Shown here piece after piece: positions 30,987-52,344 of a stretch of DNA of 64,000 nt. Numbering within the stretch: the stretch's first letter is position 1; every line of letters begins with the position of its first letter. The stretch covers positions 76,401,127 through 76,465,126 of the forward strand of contig NC_086378.1 in NCBI RefSeq assembly GCF_036588685.1, in the 5' to 3' direction. Source of the DNA: Mytilus trossulus (lineage: Eukaryota; Mollusca; Bivalvia; Mytilida; Mytilidae). Both the position numbers and the translations under genes were made by a program. A model generated the notes under the pieces. That model worked only from the letters and a program-made list of their open reading frames with translations, did no database searches and was not told where the DNA came from.

Positions 30987-31168
30987 CAGCCCAGGTGGTC
31001 GTGTGGTCTAGCGGGACGGCTGCAGTGCAGGCGATTTGGTGTCACGATATCACAGTAGCATGGGTTCGAATCCCGGCGAGGGAAGAACCAAAAATTTGCG
31101 AAAGCAAATTTACAGATCTAACATTGTTGGGTTGATGTTTAGACGAGTTGTATATATATATATATATA
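30987..31168 (+). mobile_element. tRNA-derived SINE
   Basis: Box A-like TGGTCTAGCGG at 31004-31014 and a perfect box B GGTTCGAATCC at 31063-31073 form a tRNA-like head. A tail with attgttgggttgatgtttag follows. The element is bracketed by TA runs at 30969-30986 and 31151-31168. The body does not fold as a normal tRNA by eye, so it is a SINE rather than a tRNA gene. Confidence 0.8.
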
Positions 31169-31705
31169 AAAAAGGCAAACTATATAATTATTGTACGAAA
31201 AGACATACAATGTTCTTTCTTATAACAATTCAAATACCTGTTTGTACCTGGTCAAGTAACCTCTATTTATCTTTTTGATCTGTGGAAGAGGTATCACCTT
31301 TGCTGCAATCAATATGGTTGGGTATTGCTCAGTTTCATTTATTATTCATCGAAATTTGAATGCAGTATTAATTTTTGGATACAATTTTTAATTGATATTT
31401 TAACTAGCTAGCTATAGTAGACCGTAAAGCATAGCTGTCCTTTGGGGTAACTGATTTGTATTAAAATTGTAATATAATTACCGACTTTAAGTACCGGTAT
31501 ATGGGGATTGACACATTTCCCTACTTAGGATGAAAGTTAATTAATGCTGTATTGTTGTCTCATTGGCAATCATTCTATATCTTTTTTATTATACATTTTT
31601 TGAGTAAGTTCACTTTAATTTTTTAAGAAAGACTTTTATAAACATGATAAACAAATGATTTTGTAAAATCGTCCAAACCCTCTATATAGAATAAAATGTT
31701 AAAAA

Positions 31706-31905
31706 AAGAAGATGGGATATGATTGTCAATGAGACAACTCTCCACAAGAGACCAAAATGACACAGAAATTAATATTTATAGGTCACCGTCCAGCCTTCAA
31801 CAATGAACAAAGCCAATACCGCGTAGTCAGCTGTATAAAAGGCCCCGAAATGACAATGTAGAACAATTCAAACGAGAAAACTAACGGCCTTATTTATGTA
31901 AAAGG
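31706..31905 (+). repeat. dispersed repeat family A, well-preserved copy
   Basis: gaagatgggatatgattgtc, aatgagacaactctccacaa, ttataggtcaccgt, ttcaacaatgaacaaagcca, ataaaaggccccgaaatgac and gagaaaactaacggcctta in order. Confidence 0.8.
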
Positions 31906-32700
31906 CGTTTTTCTTTGATTTTACCTGATGTATACAATGGTGATGAATGACTTAAAGTACAGCAACAAAATAAAAAAGGACAAGTAGATAAGCAACATGA
32001 CTTGTATCTATGAATGCTACGATGATAGCTGAATCTCATCAACATATGCTGATTTCCTAAAACAATCTTGAATGTTATGCAAAATAATTACTGATCGAAC
32101 CACTATAATCTCAAAGTTCACGAAAATCATGTATTAACAATTAATGGTAGCTGCCTAATATGCATTCAAAATGAGACTAACATATTCGATTAGCATCAGT
32201 CACATAATTTTGGTGCCAACGTTTATAATTTTATTATCCAAAATCGTTCACTAGTGATTCAGTACTACCTTAACCAAGCAGTGTTGTGGCCAATGATGGC
32301 AATAGTCAAACGAATGAGGTATGCCACAGTGTGGTAAGAGGACTGAGACTGAGAAGAAGGTATTGCTTATGGCCTAGCCACTGTAAACGGTACACAATAT
32401 TTATAGTTGTGTATAAGTAACACTGCAAAATATGGTTTATTTCGATCCAGAGTAGTGATTGTTAAAAGTCTTGGTCTACAGTATTTACTTGCAAGTCTAA
32501 CGTTAGCATCGTTAATTCGTTCCACAACCATTACAAAGGCCTGCTGATGAAAATCTTGGATTGTTTATGACAACTCCTTGGAGAAAGATATTGATGTATA
32601 TCTTTTAGCTTGCAAAACAGATCTGTGAATATGATTCCATTTTTTGTATTTATGTAGCATTGTCAAAAGGAATGTGATCTTAGAGGCAGATATTACATAA
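31906..32700. other. no recognisable feature
   Basis: AT-rich intergenic DNA; nothing supported on either strand. Confidence 0.4.
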
Positions 32701-32701
32701 G

Positions 32702-33064
32702 TTATTTCATTGAGAAGGGTTGGTGTTCAGTATGGATCCACTTCATGCCAATATCGCTAATTAAACGGAACCAAGAAAGAAATTGACAAAGAGAAGTATT
32801 GAGGAATCTTGCCATTCTAGTTTTTTCAATATAAAAAATATTGGCATAGGCCAAGACCGTCCTTGTTCCCATTGCTGTTCCATTAAGCTGGGAATAGTGT
32901 CCCCCATTGAATGTTAAATCTTTCCATTTGAATACCAAAATTTTAATTCTGGAATTAATATTTAGTTGGTAAATGTAAGGTGCTGTAAGAGTCCAAATAT
33001 CACTACAGGCTTCGATATCTTCTTCAGTAGAGATATTATTATAGAGAAAGTTAACGTAAATCAA
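32702..33064 (-). pseudogene. Penelope-like reverse transcriptase fragment
   Basis: The 120-codon open frame reads FNGGHYSQLNGTAMGT then YANIFYIEK. I associate the GTAMGT..A.YAN pattern with Penelope-like element reverse transcriptases. The catalytic DD motif is not reached intact, so it is a fragment. Confidence 0.6.
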
Positions 33065-33098
33065 GACAAGGAATGATTCAAATCAGGAAATCAAAGTT

Positions 33099-34000
33099 TT
33101 GATTTTTCCACCCTATATACCATTTTGCCTCATAATTGAGATTAAATTAACATCCCTAATTAACTGGGCATTTAAAAAGTCAGAATGCGAGTACATATGT
33201 TCAAACTCTTTTAGGTCATTTTTTAGTAGCAGTAAACAAAAGAACTATGTCAATTGGACATGCTTTGATACTATATATGCCCTTGCATTTTTACTTGATA
33301 ACAATTTTGTTCTTTTTGAATATTCCGTATATCGTCAATGGAATTCTAATGGGGACTAACTGTGCACCACTTATTGCGGACCTGTTTTTGCATTGTTATG
33401 AGTTACAATTTATGACTAAAATTAGCAAAGACCCATCGAAACAACATTTGATACAAAAATTTAACAATACTTTTATATTTTTGGATGATATATTGGCTCT
33501 CAATAACGACTTCTTCAGTGTGTATACTAAAGAAATGTATCCTGTTGAACTTACTTTAAATAAAGTTAGTACTAACAATGACCACTGCCCTTTCCTCGAT
33601 CTTGATATCTATATCATTAACGGGAAGCTTAATACAAAAAGGTATGATCCTATCGTTAATTATCAATTTTTAGATGGTGACGTTCCCTTGTCACCATCTT
33701 ATTGTTGTTATATATCTCAACTTGTACGATTCGCTCGTGTATGTAACAACGTATCAGATTTTAGCGAGACAAATTTATGTATTAATGAAAAATTATAACC
33801 CCCGGATTTTCGATATCACAAACTAGTCAAAACATTTACTAAATTTTATCATCGGTATAAGGAAATAATTCGTAAATATAACTCAACATGCAGACATCTT
33901 ATACGTTCAGATATTTCACATCCAATCTTTTATATGGTAATATTCTTTACAGAGCACTAAAATGTCAGTATTCTCCTCAAAAGCTTACAAAACCTGTTTT
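33099..34000 (+). pseudogene. retroelement reverse transcriptase, frameshifted
   Basis: An upstream frame reads NWTCFDTIYALAFLLDNNF. A second frame continues GILMGTNCAPLIADLFLHC, FIFLDDILALNN (the xxDD catalytic motif) and CCYISQLVRFARVC. The two frames overlap near 33250-33355, so a frameshift separates them. No intact 5' part or endonuclease is visible. The same family is seen at 10340-10720 and, inverted, at 61020-61375. Exact retroelement clade not assigned. Confidence 0.75.
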
Positions 34001-34017
34001 TTGTCAGGTTATTCTAA

Positions 34018-34048
34018 GACTACTATAATACAATGTGTTATAGTAGTC
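34018..34048. repeat. hairpin, first of a pair
   Basis: gactactataata and its near-perfect inverse tgttatagtagtc face each other. The same hairpin recurs at 35064-35097. Confidence 0.7.
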
Positions 34049-34329
34049 TCAGGGTTATTAAATATTGCATATTTTGGCTTTAATATTGATTCACTTATAG
34101 GGTCTTTGCATCGGAACTAAACACATTTATTTAAAAAAAAAAACAGTTGCTGGCATGACACTGGTTAATATGTTCTTCTCATATATTTTTTCAACAGCAT
34201 AGTGTCTTGCAAAAAAGCAACAACAAAAAAACGAGGTAAAATTATTTGTTGGGGGAGGGGGGTCAATTTGCAACAGCATAGTGTATTGCACAAAAGAAAA
34301 AAAACAATATAAATTCTAATCCCTTACTC

Positions 34330-34900
34330 TTTTTGCCATACACCAATGACCACACAGAAGCTACAACATCAAGCGCTAGACTGTTTGTCGATGACTGTCT
34401 ACTCTTTAAACGGTTTAAACGCATCAAGAAACCAGAAGATGCAGACTTGCTGCAGAAAGATCTTTCCTCGCTAGTTAGAAGAGTGGGGACACAGTGGCTA
34501 ATATGTTTCCACCTAGAAAATGTACAGTCATCCGTGTCTCTGGACGACGTCAACAACATCACTTAGCTTCTGGAGCAACTTCAATGGGAATCACTGCAGC
34601 ACAGACGATGGAAACAGAGTCTGATGCTGTGTTAAAAGACCCAACACCAGATGATTGCCATTGATCCAGCCAAATACTATGCATCAGTGACAGTAGACCA
34701 GAAATTTAGACAGGCAAGAGTAAAGAGGGACGTATACTATCACTCATTCTTCCCGAGAACAACTAGAGAGTGGAACAATCTCCCAGAATCAACAGTGGAG
34801 TCCAGATTACCAGAGGACTTCAGGGCTAGAATAAACACAATCCCCTGGACCTTATCATATCTGAAATAGACAGCAGGAGAAACAGTGTATATAGTTGATT
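34330..34900 (+). pseudogene. LINE (non-LTR retrotransposon) 3' remnant
   Basis: A first frame has LFVDDCLLFKRFK, matching the F(A/V)DD catalytic motif of LINE reverse transcriptases, then LLQKDLSSLVRR. A second frame after a break has SFFPRTTREWNNLP, the usual C-terminal LINE signature. Stops separate the two, so it is inactive. Confidence 0.75.
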
Positions 34901-35063
34901 AGGCATAATTGTAAACACCGTCCAGTTTTTCGATGACTTTTACCTTTGGCTAGAGTGGAGTGGCCTCCTGTCTGTTTGAGATGCGCCCGAGTCAATTAAC
35001 CGGTAAGAAGGAGTAATCATAGAACCAATTTGAGGTACTCTGACTACAGTCTTTTTGTGTTAA

Positions 35064-35097
35064 AACTACTATAACACATGTGTTATATAGTAGTCTC
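35064..35097. repeat. hairpin, second of a pair
   Basis: actactataacaca and tgttatatagtagt form a stem. Both hairpins are followed by ctcag, so they are copies of one sequence about 1.05 kb apart on either side of the LINE remnant. Confidence 0.7.
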
Positions 35098-35099
35098 AG

Positions 35100-36384
35100 T
35101 TCTGTGTCAGACACCTAATATGTATTAAAATGTAGCCTACAATCCAAATTCAGACCTATATCGAGCATGAATATTGTGTCCATTTTGGTCCCAAATTTTC
35201 AGGTTTGGACATCTGCCGTCGAATCCAGCTGCTCTCAGCGAAGAAATGTATTTTATTTTATTTTCAACTGAACTTGGTAAACATGTTGAAAACAGTTGTT
35301 TTATTCAACAAGATAACCAAACTACCTTTTAAGATCTTCATTTTTTCTCTCCGTTATTAAGTGATTAAATGTGACTCTGTCGATAGGTTGTTTGTTGTAT
35401 TTGGGTTTCCCCCAAAGACTTGTATAGTAAATCCTTGATTTCATTTCTTTTTCTTTATAATTATTATTTGGGGATGGGTTCGGATTTTGACACCGGTCAT
35501 ATAATTTAGAAAGTTCCTTAAAAAACATAAGACTTCCGGTTTTATTTTTTTTTGTAGTTTTGATTCTTTACCAAAAAGTCTTTAAAAAAAGGTATAAATG
35601 TTGAATATAGAAATCATGTTTAATACTCATCATTACATTTTAGTAACTAGAACAAAACAGATGATACATTCCCATGCACCAATAATCAGACACGTAGTCC
35701 TACAACATTTGTACTAAGAGTCTTGAGTTGGATCGTTTTTAGTTCTTTCGAGTTTTCTTGGACTCTTCATTGCACTTTAACCAAACCTAAATAGCAAACA
35801 GGATTGTAATGCAGCTGAACCCTCGTGCTGACGACCGTTTTTCAAGGTTGCATTTCATATGCCAGAAAATACAACAGCTCAACGTCTGTGACGTAACATG
35901 CCAAAAAACGACGTCATTCGATATATTACGTCACGACCTAATGACCCTTACATTTGGGACCCATCGGAGAAAAACACAACACTGTTTAATCTTCAGTCTT
36001 TTAATTGAAAGAGATACAGCATTGATGAGAAGCTTGCATGAATTTAGCCATGGACATACATGTACATGTATGTGTCCCTCCGGCACTGCCGGTTTGGACA
36101 TATGTGTCCCTCCGGCAGCAAGAGGGTTAACCTAGCTTTCCTTTACTTTGAGTCCCTATGTTTTCCACAAGCAAATTAATGACAAGTGAAAATCTATACG
36201 AAATTTAAAGCTTGCTTGTTCAAACACGGGAGTTTGAAATCCTATCAATAACAGGGTAAAAATATACCAAAGTCGACTATCATAGTAGAGCTTCTCCCTC
36301 ACAAAAATCCCAGATAAGGCCCTTTGACATATATTGAATTTACAGAGTGTCTGTTTACCATACAGAACCCATATTATTGAGAAT
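35100..36384. other. no gene recognised
   Basis: Intergenic. The segment 36055-36125 repeats tgtgtccctccggca twice. Nothing else supported. Confidence 0.4.
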
Positions 36385-36515
36385 TGAAATGGGAAATATG
36401 TTAAAACTCCACAATGCTGACCAAAAGGCAGAAAACAGCTGAAGTTTACCAATGGGTCTTCAACGCAATGAGAAAATTCTGAACCTGGAGGTGGGCCTCA
36501 GCTGGCCCCTAAATT
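36385..36515 (+). repeat. dispersed repeat family E, diverged copy
   Basis: aattgaaatgggaaatatgt, aatgggtcttcaacgcaatg and cagctggcccctaaatt follow family E. It ends about 370 bp before the PQ-loop gene start. Confidence 0.6.
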
Positions 36516-36873
36516 AAAATGTGTTCTTGTTCAGTGAAAATGGACTTCATTAAAAACTGCAAAATATAAAACTGAACTGAATTTAATTAATATACATGCA
36601 AGACTGAAGAAAGGCCAGAGGGTTCTAACTTGGAACAAAAATATAGTAAATTAAAACTCTAAACAGGATTAATGACTACATTGTATATTAATACTATACA
36701 TACACTGACATACATGAGATAGTTTGATTGTGTTAGATGAATTAAACATTTGTTCAACGATTTTATGCATGCTACAGTTAGTAGATTTACATGAATTGTG
36801 TTTTTTCAGAGGTTTATTTCCAGTTAGAGATGAATTGATTCATGCATATATGTGAAATTAGAATAATTTATAG

Positions 36874-45500
<8,627 letters not shown>

Positions 45501-45550
45501 ATAATATTCTAGTCAATTGTTCATGTCAAAACTAAGGGTTTCACATGGCT

Positions 45551-45556
45551 AATAAA
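45551..45556 (+). promoter_or_regulatory. candidate polyadenylation signal of SLC66A2
   Basis: AATAAA 51 nt after the stop codon. Other AATAAA-like hexamers lie downstream, so a longer 3' UTR is possible. Confidence 0.4.
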
Positions 45557-48330
45557 TTATATTTTTTATCTTTCTGAAAACAGATTTACATGGCTTTTTG
45601 TGGCTCACACATGGTCAAATCCAACCTGTGATCTTTTTGGTTTTGTAATGTACCTTGCAACCTTATGTCTCATTTAAAATTTGCTGGGACCTGTGAAATT
45701 TTTAAATATTCAAAACTGACTATGGGTACATTAAATTTTCTTGAAAGTGAACTAATGACCCCTAGGGTACCCTTCTTGGAGCCCTGTCTTTTTACAGTAT
45801 CTTTTAATTATTCATAATTAATTAAGACCTGGACGATTTAAAGCTCATGTATAAAGGGTAAATTTACCTCTAAATGTCTTTTGGTTATTTATGCTACTGG
45901 ATTTCATTTGAGATATTTTGTTCGTTTCATATTATTACTTATTTCTTGATTGTCTAGTCAGAGTTTGTATATATTATTTTAACATTATTGAATCACCTTC
46001 ATAAAAAAAATGTTAATTGTGTTTTGGTTTAAATTTAAAAAAAAAAATAGTTGAGGATTTCTCAATTCAGTTGTGCAGTATGTATTACTTCATGAGCAGT
46101 ATTGACTATTACTAAAGTGGTGTAATTGAATGCTGCATCTATATAAAGCTATATTAAGGTCTTCAAATATATATGTAAACAAAAATATTATCGAAAAATC
46201 TACATTTGATAAATTGAATATATTCAAACATTCATATGGAGGATATGTGTACCTGAACACGATTTTACTTAAATAGGAAATGAAATGGAGAAAACCAAAA
46301 AAAAAATGGAATGAAGTGTAGAATAAAAAAAACCACCATAAGACAAAGGGGACATAATACAAAAAAAATATGGAATTAAAGGGGAGATAACCCCAAAATA
46401 TCATCTATTGGCTATCAAAATAAGAGATAGTGCTTCTTTATGTTATATTTTTGAATCATTTTTTGAAAATCACATATATTCAAAGTAAGAACATAACAAC
46501 ATGTTCTTTTTAAAAAGTATTTACTTCAATTTTAAGTAATGGTGTAGACTAGTATTGTATTGTTGGAAATTTAAACTATAGCTTTGTCCAAAGATCTAAA
46601 TGGTGTGAATATGAAAATGAATAAACTGGTAATACAGTGACATACATTAAACTTGTTAATTTAACAGTGGAGTTTTAAGTAATTGAAAATTACTAGTTGA
46701 AATAAGTGTGCCATAATAAAATATTGATTTATTATAACTTTTATGAAGGAAATTGATCAACTTATTTGCATTGCTGTTTAAAAGTGAAATCAGTAATGTT
46801 AATTGTTTTGCATCAATTGAAGATTGTCACTACAATAGCATTTAATTGAGTTGTTGTGTCTTTGTTTTTTATGTTAATACATGAAAGCTTCTTTTACATA
46901 CCATATAAACATATTTTTATATTTTGCTTCTATTTTTCAATGGCAGATTTAGTTTTTTGGCAGTTTGCATATTCATGTATTTAATTAATGGCTAATATAA
47001 AATAATTACCTTCAATAATTTAGAAGAATTTAAATCGTTTTAGATTAAGGCTTTATAAATGCAGATTAATTACAAGTAATCACATCAAGGTGTAAAGATT
47101 TTAAATCATATCTATTAAAATGAAATATATAATAATAAAACTACCAAGAAACATATTTGGGAAATTAGATAAAGGTTTATTACAGTATCATTTCTGAATT
47201 CATTCATTTAAAACATTGGTATGTTAATTATTTTGTAAGTAAGTGAACGGGTATAAATACTTTACTTTTTGTGGTCAATATATAGAGTTAAAAATCATCA
47301 CCTTTTTATTGTTTGCTTGTTTTATCAGTCATTGTTTTATATATGATGGATTTACAAAAGATAAAAAAGTTATTTGCACTGCATGTTATTAAATGCTGCA
47401 CAAAATATTGTTGATGTGGTGTGGTGTGCTTACTTCGGTTTTGAGAGCGTCCAAAATAATAATATTTCGTTGCAAATTCTTTAATTTAATTTTAAGATGC
47501 AGAAACTTGATCCATTGAACTGTTAGTAGTATGGAGATTAGATATTCAAAATTATTTTTTTATCTTTTAATATTGTTTTATCTGTGAATTGTTACTTATA
47601 ATAAATGATATATATGTTGAAATCCTTTATAAATATATGTTGCATTTGTTTTATTACTCTTTAAAATTACATAAGCCATTGTGTATGCCTTCTGTTGTTG
47701 CTAATTTAAAAGTGCCTGAATTTGTGAATACAAATTATTCCTTGCTTTTAAGCTGGTTCATTGTTGTCTTTTGAACCTTCTTGTTTAACTACAAATTATG
47801 CAAAAATGTGTTTTCTACTGGGTTTATTAATATAAATATGTGTTCGTAATAGTTACATTCATGTAGAGTATAACACTGAAGATTGTTGATCAACATTTTA
47901 CACAACAGTGTTGAAATTCAGATAGACTCATTATTTATAATATGCTTGTCCTGAGCATTCATGAATTATTTACCACTGGACTTCAATATAATTTGTATAT
48001 GTATGCTTATTTTATTTATTTTTTAGAAATCAGCTTGTAGAATTCAAATCAATTGTATAAAGCACATTAAATAAGCATTTTATTGGAGATGATAAGGATA
48101 TGATTTGTATAAATAGAAATTGTTTAATATGATTGGTTACTAGTACTTCATAAAATGATTTATTTTCATACAGGGTATTTTCTGTTACATGTATACTGTG
48201 TTTATAATTTATAGTGGCTTAAATTCATGTGACATATGTGAATGATCAATCATATAAAAATTATTGCCATATGTCAAGATCTAAATTTCATCTAGTCTTA
48301 CATGTACTATTATGAATGAAATAGACATAT
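45557..48330. other. no recognisable feature
   Basis: Very AT-rich DNA downstream of SLC66A2, possibly including extended 3' UTR. No repeat or gene recognised; short open frames here lack any support. Confidence 0.45.
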
Positions 48331-48334
48331 ACCA

Positions 48335-48490
48335 TACCTGTAGCTAGGGGGTTTGGGGGGTTTTGGACCCCCCTCCCCTTAAAACCAAATAAGAACTGTT
48401 AAAGTCATTGTTCTGTTCAAATTGTGACTGTTAAAGTCGAGTTCATTAGTCCAAATAACCCTCCTTTGGAAATTCCTGGCTACAGGGCTG
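48335..48490. repeat. G/C-run-rich repeat, second copy
   Basis: Contains tagctagggggtttgggggg and ggacccccctcccctt, then aaattcctggctacaggg. Similar in style to 21690-21840. Confidence 0.5.
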
Positions 48491-49084
48491 TATACTAGTA
48501 AAGCTCTATTAGTTCATACATAATTTCAACACAATTTTGCTCTTAAAGATATAGAACACATGAATAAATGTAGATACAATCAGTATCTTTTGCTAATTTA
48601 CTGAAACACCACTTAATTGGCGCAGACAAACAAATATTCTTAACCATAAATTAAAAATTTTAAGAAAGTAATTTAACATTAGCATCAAGGTTATATCATG
48701 TTTGTCATTTGAGGCCAAAAAAAAAATCCACATTGTACAATTAATTAGCTAAGCTTTGTAGCCTGTCCTTAAGTTGATTAATTGTTGATAGCTAATTTTT
48801 ATCTAATTTTTCATATTTTTATTTTAATTCAACATGCAATGAATTGTTCTGCAGTGACTGAAGGACCAAAAATACAAATACATGTTTTAATTTTTATCAG
48901 GTAATGCTCTCATCAGATTTGTTTAAATTAAAGAAATGTCATGTATGATCTCTATAAAATTGGGGAAATAAAACAATGTTTTTTATGACGACTTTTCTCA
49001 TTTTTTGGCCTAGAAGTACCGTATGAGAACCTCACTCATAATGGACAACAGTTCCAAACTTTTTCTGCTTAGTGTTCTGCCTCT

Positions 49085-49265
49085 GTGTTATTGAATGATT
49101 TGATATTTTCCATGGGTATTATTTTTCGTGGATTTACAAAAAAATGCATTTTCATGGATATTTGATTTAGTTGTTTTGCCAATTCTCTGCATGCAAAGCA
49201 TATAGAAAAATTTGAAATTAATTGAACGTTTGATTTCATGGTTCACATGTACTAATGAAACCCAC
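49085..49265 (+). repeat. dispersed repeat family F, copy 2
   Basis: tatttttcgtggatttac, ttttcatggatatttgattt and gtttgatttcatggttcac follow 40350-40510 with substitutions. Confidence 0.55.
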
Positions 49266-49841
49266 AAAAAATACATGTATGACAAATAATAATGAATGAA
49301 GTAACATGTAAAAGGGTTTCTGAACTGCCAGGTATGCACATCCTGTTTGGCAATACTTTGAATTTTAATAATATCTACTGAGCTTCAATTTTTTTGCCTG
49401 TTATTTTATCTCAGCTTCATTCATATGAAATAGTTAAAATATAGTAAGGAACTATATAATACCTGTGTATAACTAATTACCATGCATATGTTCAACTTGC
49501 CTTACTTAAAATCCCCTCATAATTTCCTTCCACATTTGCTGAATAAGACTTCTTATCATTTTCTAACTTCCAATGAGTAAAGTGAGTTGAAAGATACCAA
49601 AGGGATATCCGAACTCATATGTAAAAAAAAACTGACAACACCATGGTTAAAATAGAAAAAGACCAACAAGAGTAACATGACAGGTGCCACTAGTGGAACA
49701 GGAACTGTTCACCCACTTTGAGAACTGAGTTCATCCCCAGCTTCAAGCCTAGTTCCTGTTGTTAAATCTTTGGTTTACAGTATAGTGTTTTGTGGAATAC
49801 AGTTTATGTTCATCATTTCTCTTTTTGGCTATGATGGTGTG

Positions 49842-51452
49842 TTTTTAGCTCACCGTAAAAGCTTGCCTTAAGGGCCAAGTGGGCTTTTCTTATCGTCCGT
49901 CGTCGTCCTTACCTTTTTACATTTCAACTTCTTCTAGTGAACCACTGAACAGAATGATACCAAACATTGCAAGAATATTCACTATGAGGTGCTGACCAAG
50001 TGTTGTTACTTTGTAGCTGATCCATCATCCAAGATGGCCTTCAGCAGGGACTTTGTTAACATAGGTCACTATGGACAATTCATACATATGTATTCTTTTA
50101 GAGAACCACTGAATTGTATGAAACATAACATGGTATAAAAATACCTTATGAGGTGCTGACCAAGTGTTGTTACTTTGTAGCTGATCCATCATCCAAGATG
50201 AACGTCAGCAGGGACTTTGTTTGACATATGACACTGTGGACAATACATACATATGTATTCCTTTAGAGAACCACTTAATGGTATGAAACCAAACATGGTA
50301 TAAATATTCCTTATGGGCAGCTGACCAAGTGTTGTTACTTTGAAGCTGATCAATCATCCAAGAAGGCTACCAGAGAGGGTCTCAGTTTAACACAGGCCCT
50401 TAAAGGAAATACATTCAAATGTTTTCTTTTAGAGTACTCCTGAATGGAATTAAATCAAACAAGGAAGTGTTGTTACTTTGTAGCCGATCCATCATCCAAG
50501 ATGGCTGTAAGTAGTGGACTGAGCTTAACACAAGCCATTAAAGGAAATACATTCAAATGTTTTCTTTTAGAGTACCCCTGAATGGAATGAAACCAAACAA
50601 GGCAAGAATGTTCCTACTGAGGTGCTGACCAAGTGTTGTTACTTTGCAGCCGGTCCACCATCGTTATCATCCAAGATAGCTTCCAGCAGGGAGCTTAGTT
50701 TAACAGAGGACCCTACGTGAAATACATACAATTGTCTTCTTTTAAGAACCACTGAATAGAATGAAATCAAACATTGCATGACTATTCCTTATGAGGTTAG
50801 GACCATGTGTTGTTACTTTGTAGATGGCCACCAACTGGGACTTTGTTTAACATAGGATCCTATGAGAAATACATACAAATGTTTTCTTTTAGAGAACCAC
50901 TGAATGGAATAAAACCAAACATTGCATGAATGTTCTTTATGAGGTGATGACAAAGTTTTGGTACTTTGTAGGAAATCCATCAACCAAGATGGCAGCTAAC
51001 AGTGTACATTTCTTAACAATGGACCCTATGGTAAACGTATACAAATGTCTTCTTCTAGTTTAAGGTGCTGACCAAGTGTTGTTTCTTTGTATTTAATTTG
51101 TCATCAAAGATTGCTGCAAACGGGGGGTAAGTTTTACATAGTTTTACCTGTACATACAATTTTTTTCTTCCAGAAAAACCACTGAATAGAATGAAACCAG
51201 AAAAGATCAAAACATTAGTCAACATAAGCAAAATTGTCAATTGACATCTTGTTGGAGTTATTGTCCTTTTAAATTAAATCATTTTCTACCATTTCGATGA
51301 ACTTATTGGTAATTTCTGTAAACTTAATAAGTCTTCTGCTTTTGATCGAATTACGAAGCAAATATATCTCTGATGATTTTACTATGTTTTTACGTGATTT
51401 ATAAAACCAAACTTGAATCAGGTGAGCGACAAAGGCTCTTGAAAGCCCCTAG
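49842..51452 (+). mobile_element. Helitron-like element H3 with a different interior
   Basis: The 5' end tttttagctcaccg with gccttaagggccaagtgggc and the 3' end ggtgagcgacaaaggctctt, gaaagcccCTAG match the termini of H1 and H2. The interior differs: about seven units of roughly 145-175 bp, with gaggtgctgaccaagtgttg near 49986, 50150, 50316, 50618 and later. Confidence 0.55.
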
Positions 51453-51565
51453 TTTATTGGATGCACAGTTTTTAGCTGACATGGTCCATCATGTGATGAC
51501 TGTCATCTTCTGTGCTAAAGCTAAGCAAATTTAGCCATAATCATTATCAATGGGATTATGTAAGA

Positions 51566-51870
51566 TAAAATGCTTCGATGAACACAGCCTGATACGACAG
51601 CAGATGTCGAACCCTGAATACGTGGAGCAAGTTTGGACACAATATTCTAGTTTGATATAGTCTGAATTTGGATTGAAATCAAATGTTTTACATAATATAG
51701 GTCGTCTCTGACACAAAATTAATGTAATCAAAGATCCCAAAAGTTTTAAATGTGTCTTTCAAGTTATCTAGTTATTATAATTTTAGCTGAAACCAAACAA
51801 ATTCAATATTGGACCCTTCAAACCTTACTGTGGACTAATCGGAAAACAGGGCAGGGTTTTTTTCTCCTGC
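51566..51870 (+). repeat. TIR element family R1, diverged fragment
   Basis: tgatacgacagcagatgtcg, aaccctgaatacgtggagca and ttggacccttcaaacctta follow the 5' half of R1. Confidence 0.6.
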
Positions 51871-52010
51871 CATATCAGTATTTCTTGCTTTTATAAATAA
51901 ATCAGATATAATCAATGTGAAAATGGAAGTTTTGGTGCACAACATAAAAAAACTCCTTCCCCAAAAATTATACCCCACCCCCCTTTCCAAAAAAAAAATG
52001 TTTTCTTAAT

Positions 52011-52335
52011 TTTAAGTACACATGTTTCCTATGATATGATCTTTCAAATTTTATTGCCAAACTAAAGTATTGCCCCCAATTTTATGGTCCAATGAACAAA
52101 GAAAAAGATAGTGTGAAGCTCAGGTTAAAGTTTTGGTTAAACTTTTTGGTCAAGGTAGTTTTTGATGAAGTTGAAGTCCAATCAACTTGAAACTTAGTAC
52201 ACATGTTCCTTAAGATATGATCTATCTAATTTTAATGCCAAATTAAAGCATTGATCCCAATTTCACGGTCTACTGAACAGGTAAAATGATAACGCGAGTG
52301 GGCACACCCGTGTACTATGGACATATTTTCGTTTA
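52011..52335 (+). repeat. dispersed repeat family D, two consecutive partial copies
   Basis: First part 52011-52105 (cacatgtttcctatgatatg, ccccaattttatggtcc), then 52117-52335 (caggttaaagttttggtt, ggtcaaggtagtttttgatg, cccaatttcacggtctac). Both match 3213-3545. Confidence 0.7.
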
Positions 52336-52344
52336 AATTATTTT

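Noticed and set aside
31004..31073. Functional tRNA gene
   Set aside because: A and B boxes are present but the rest does not fit a cloverleaf and a SINE tail follows.
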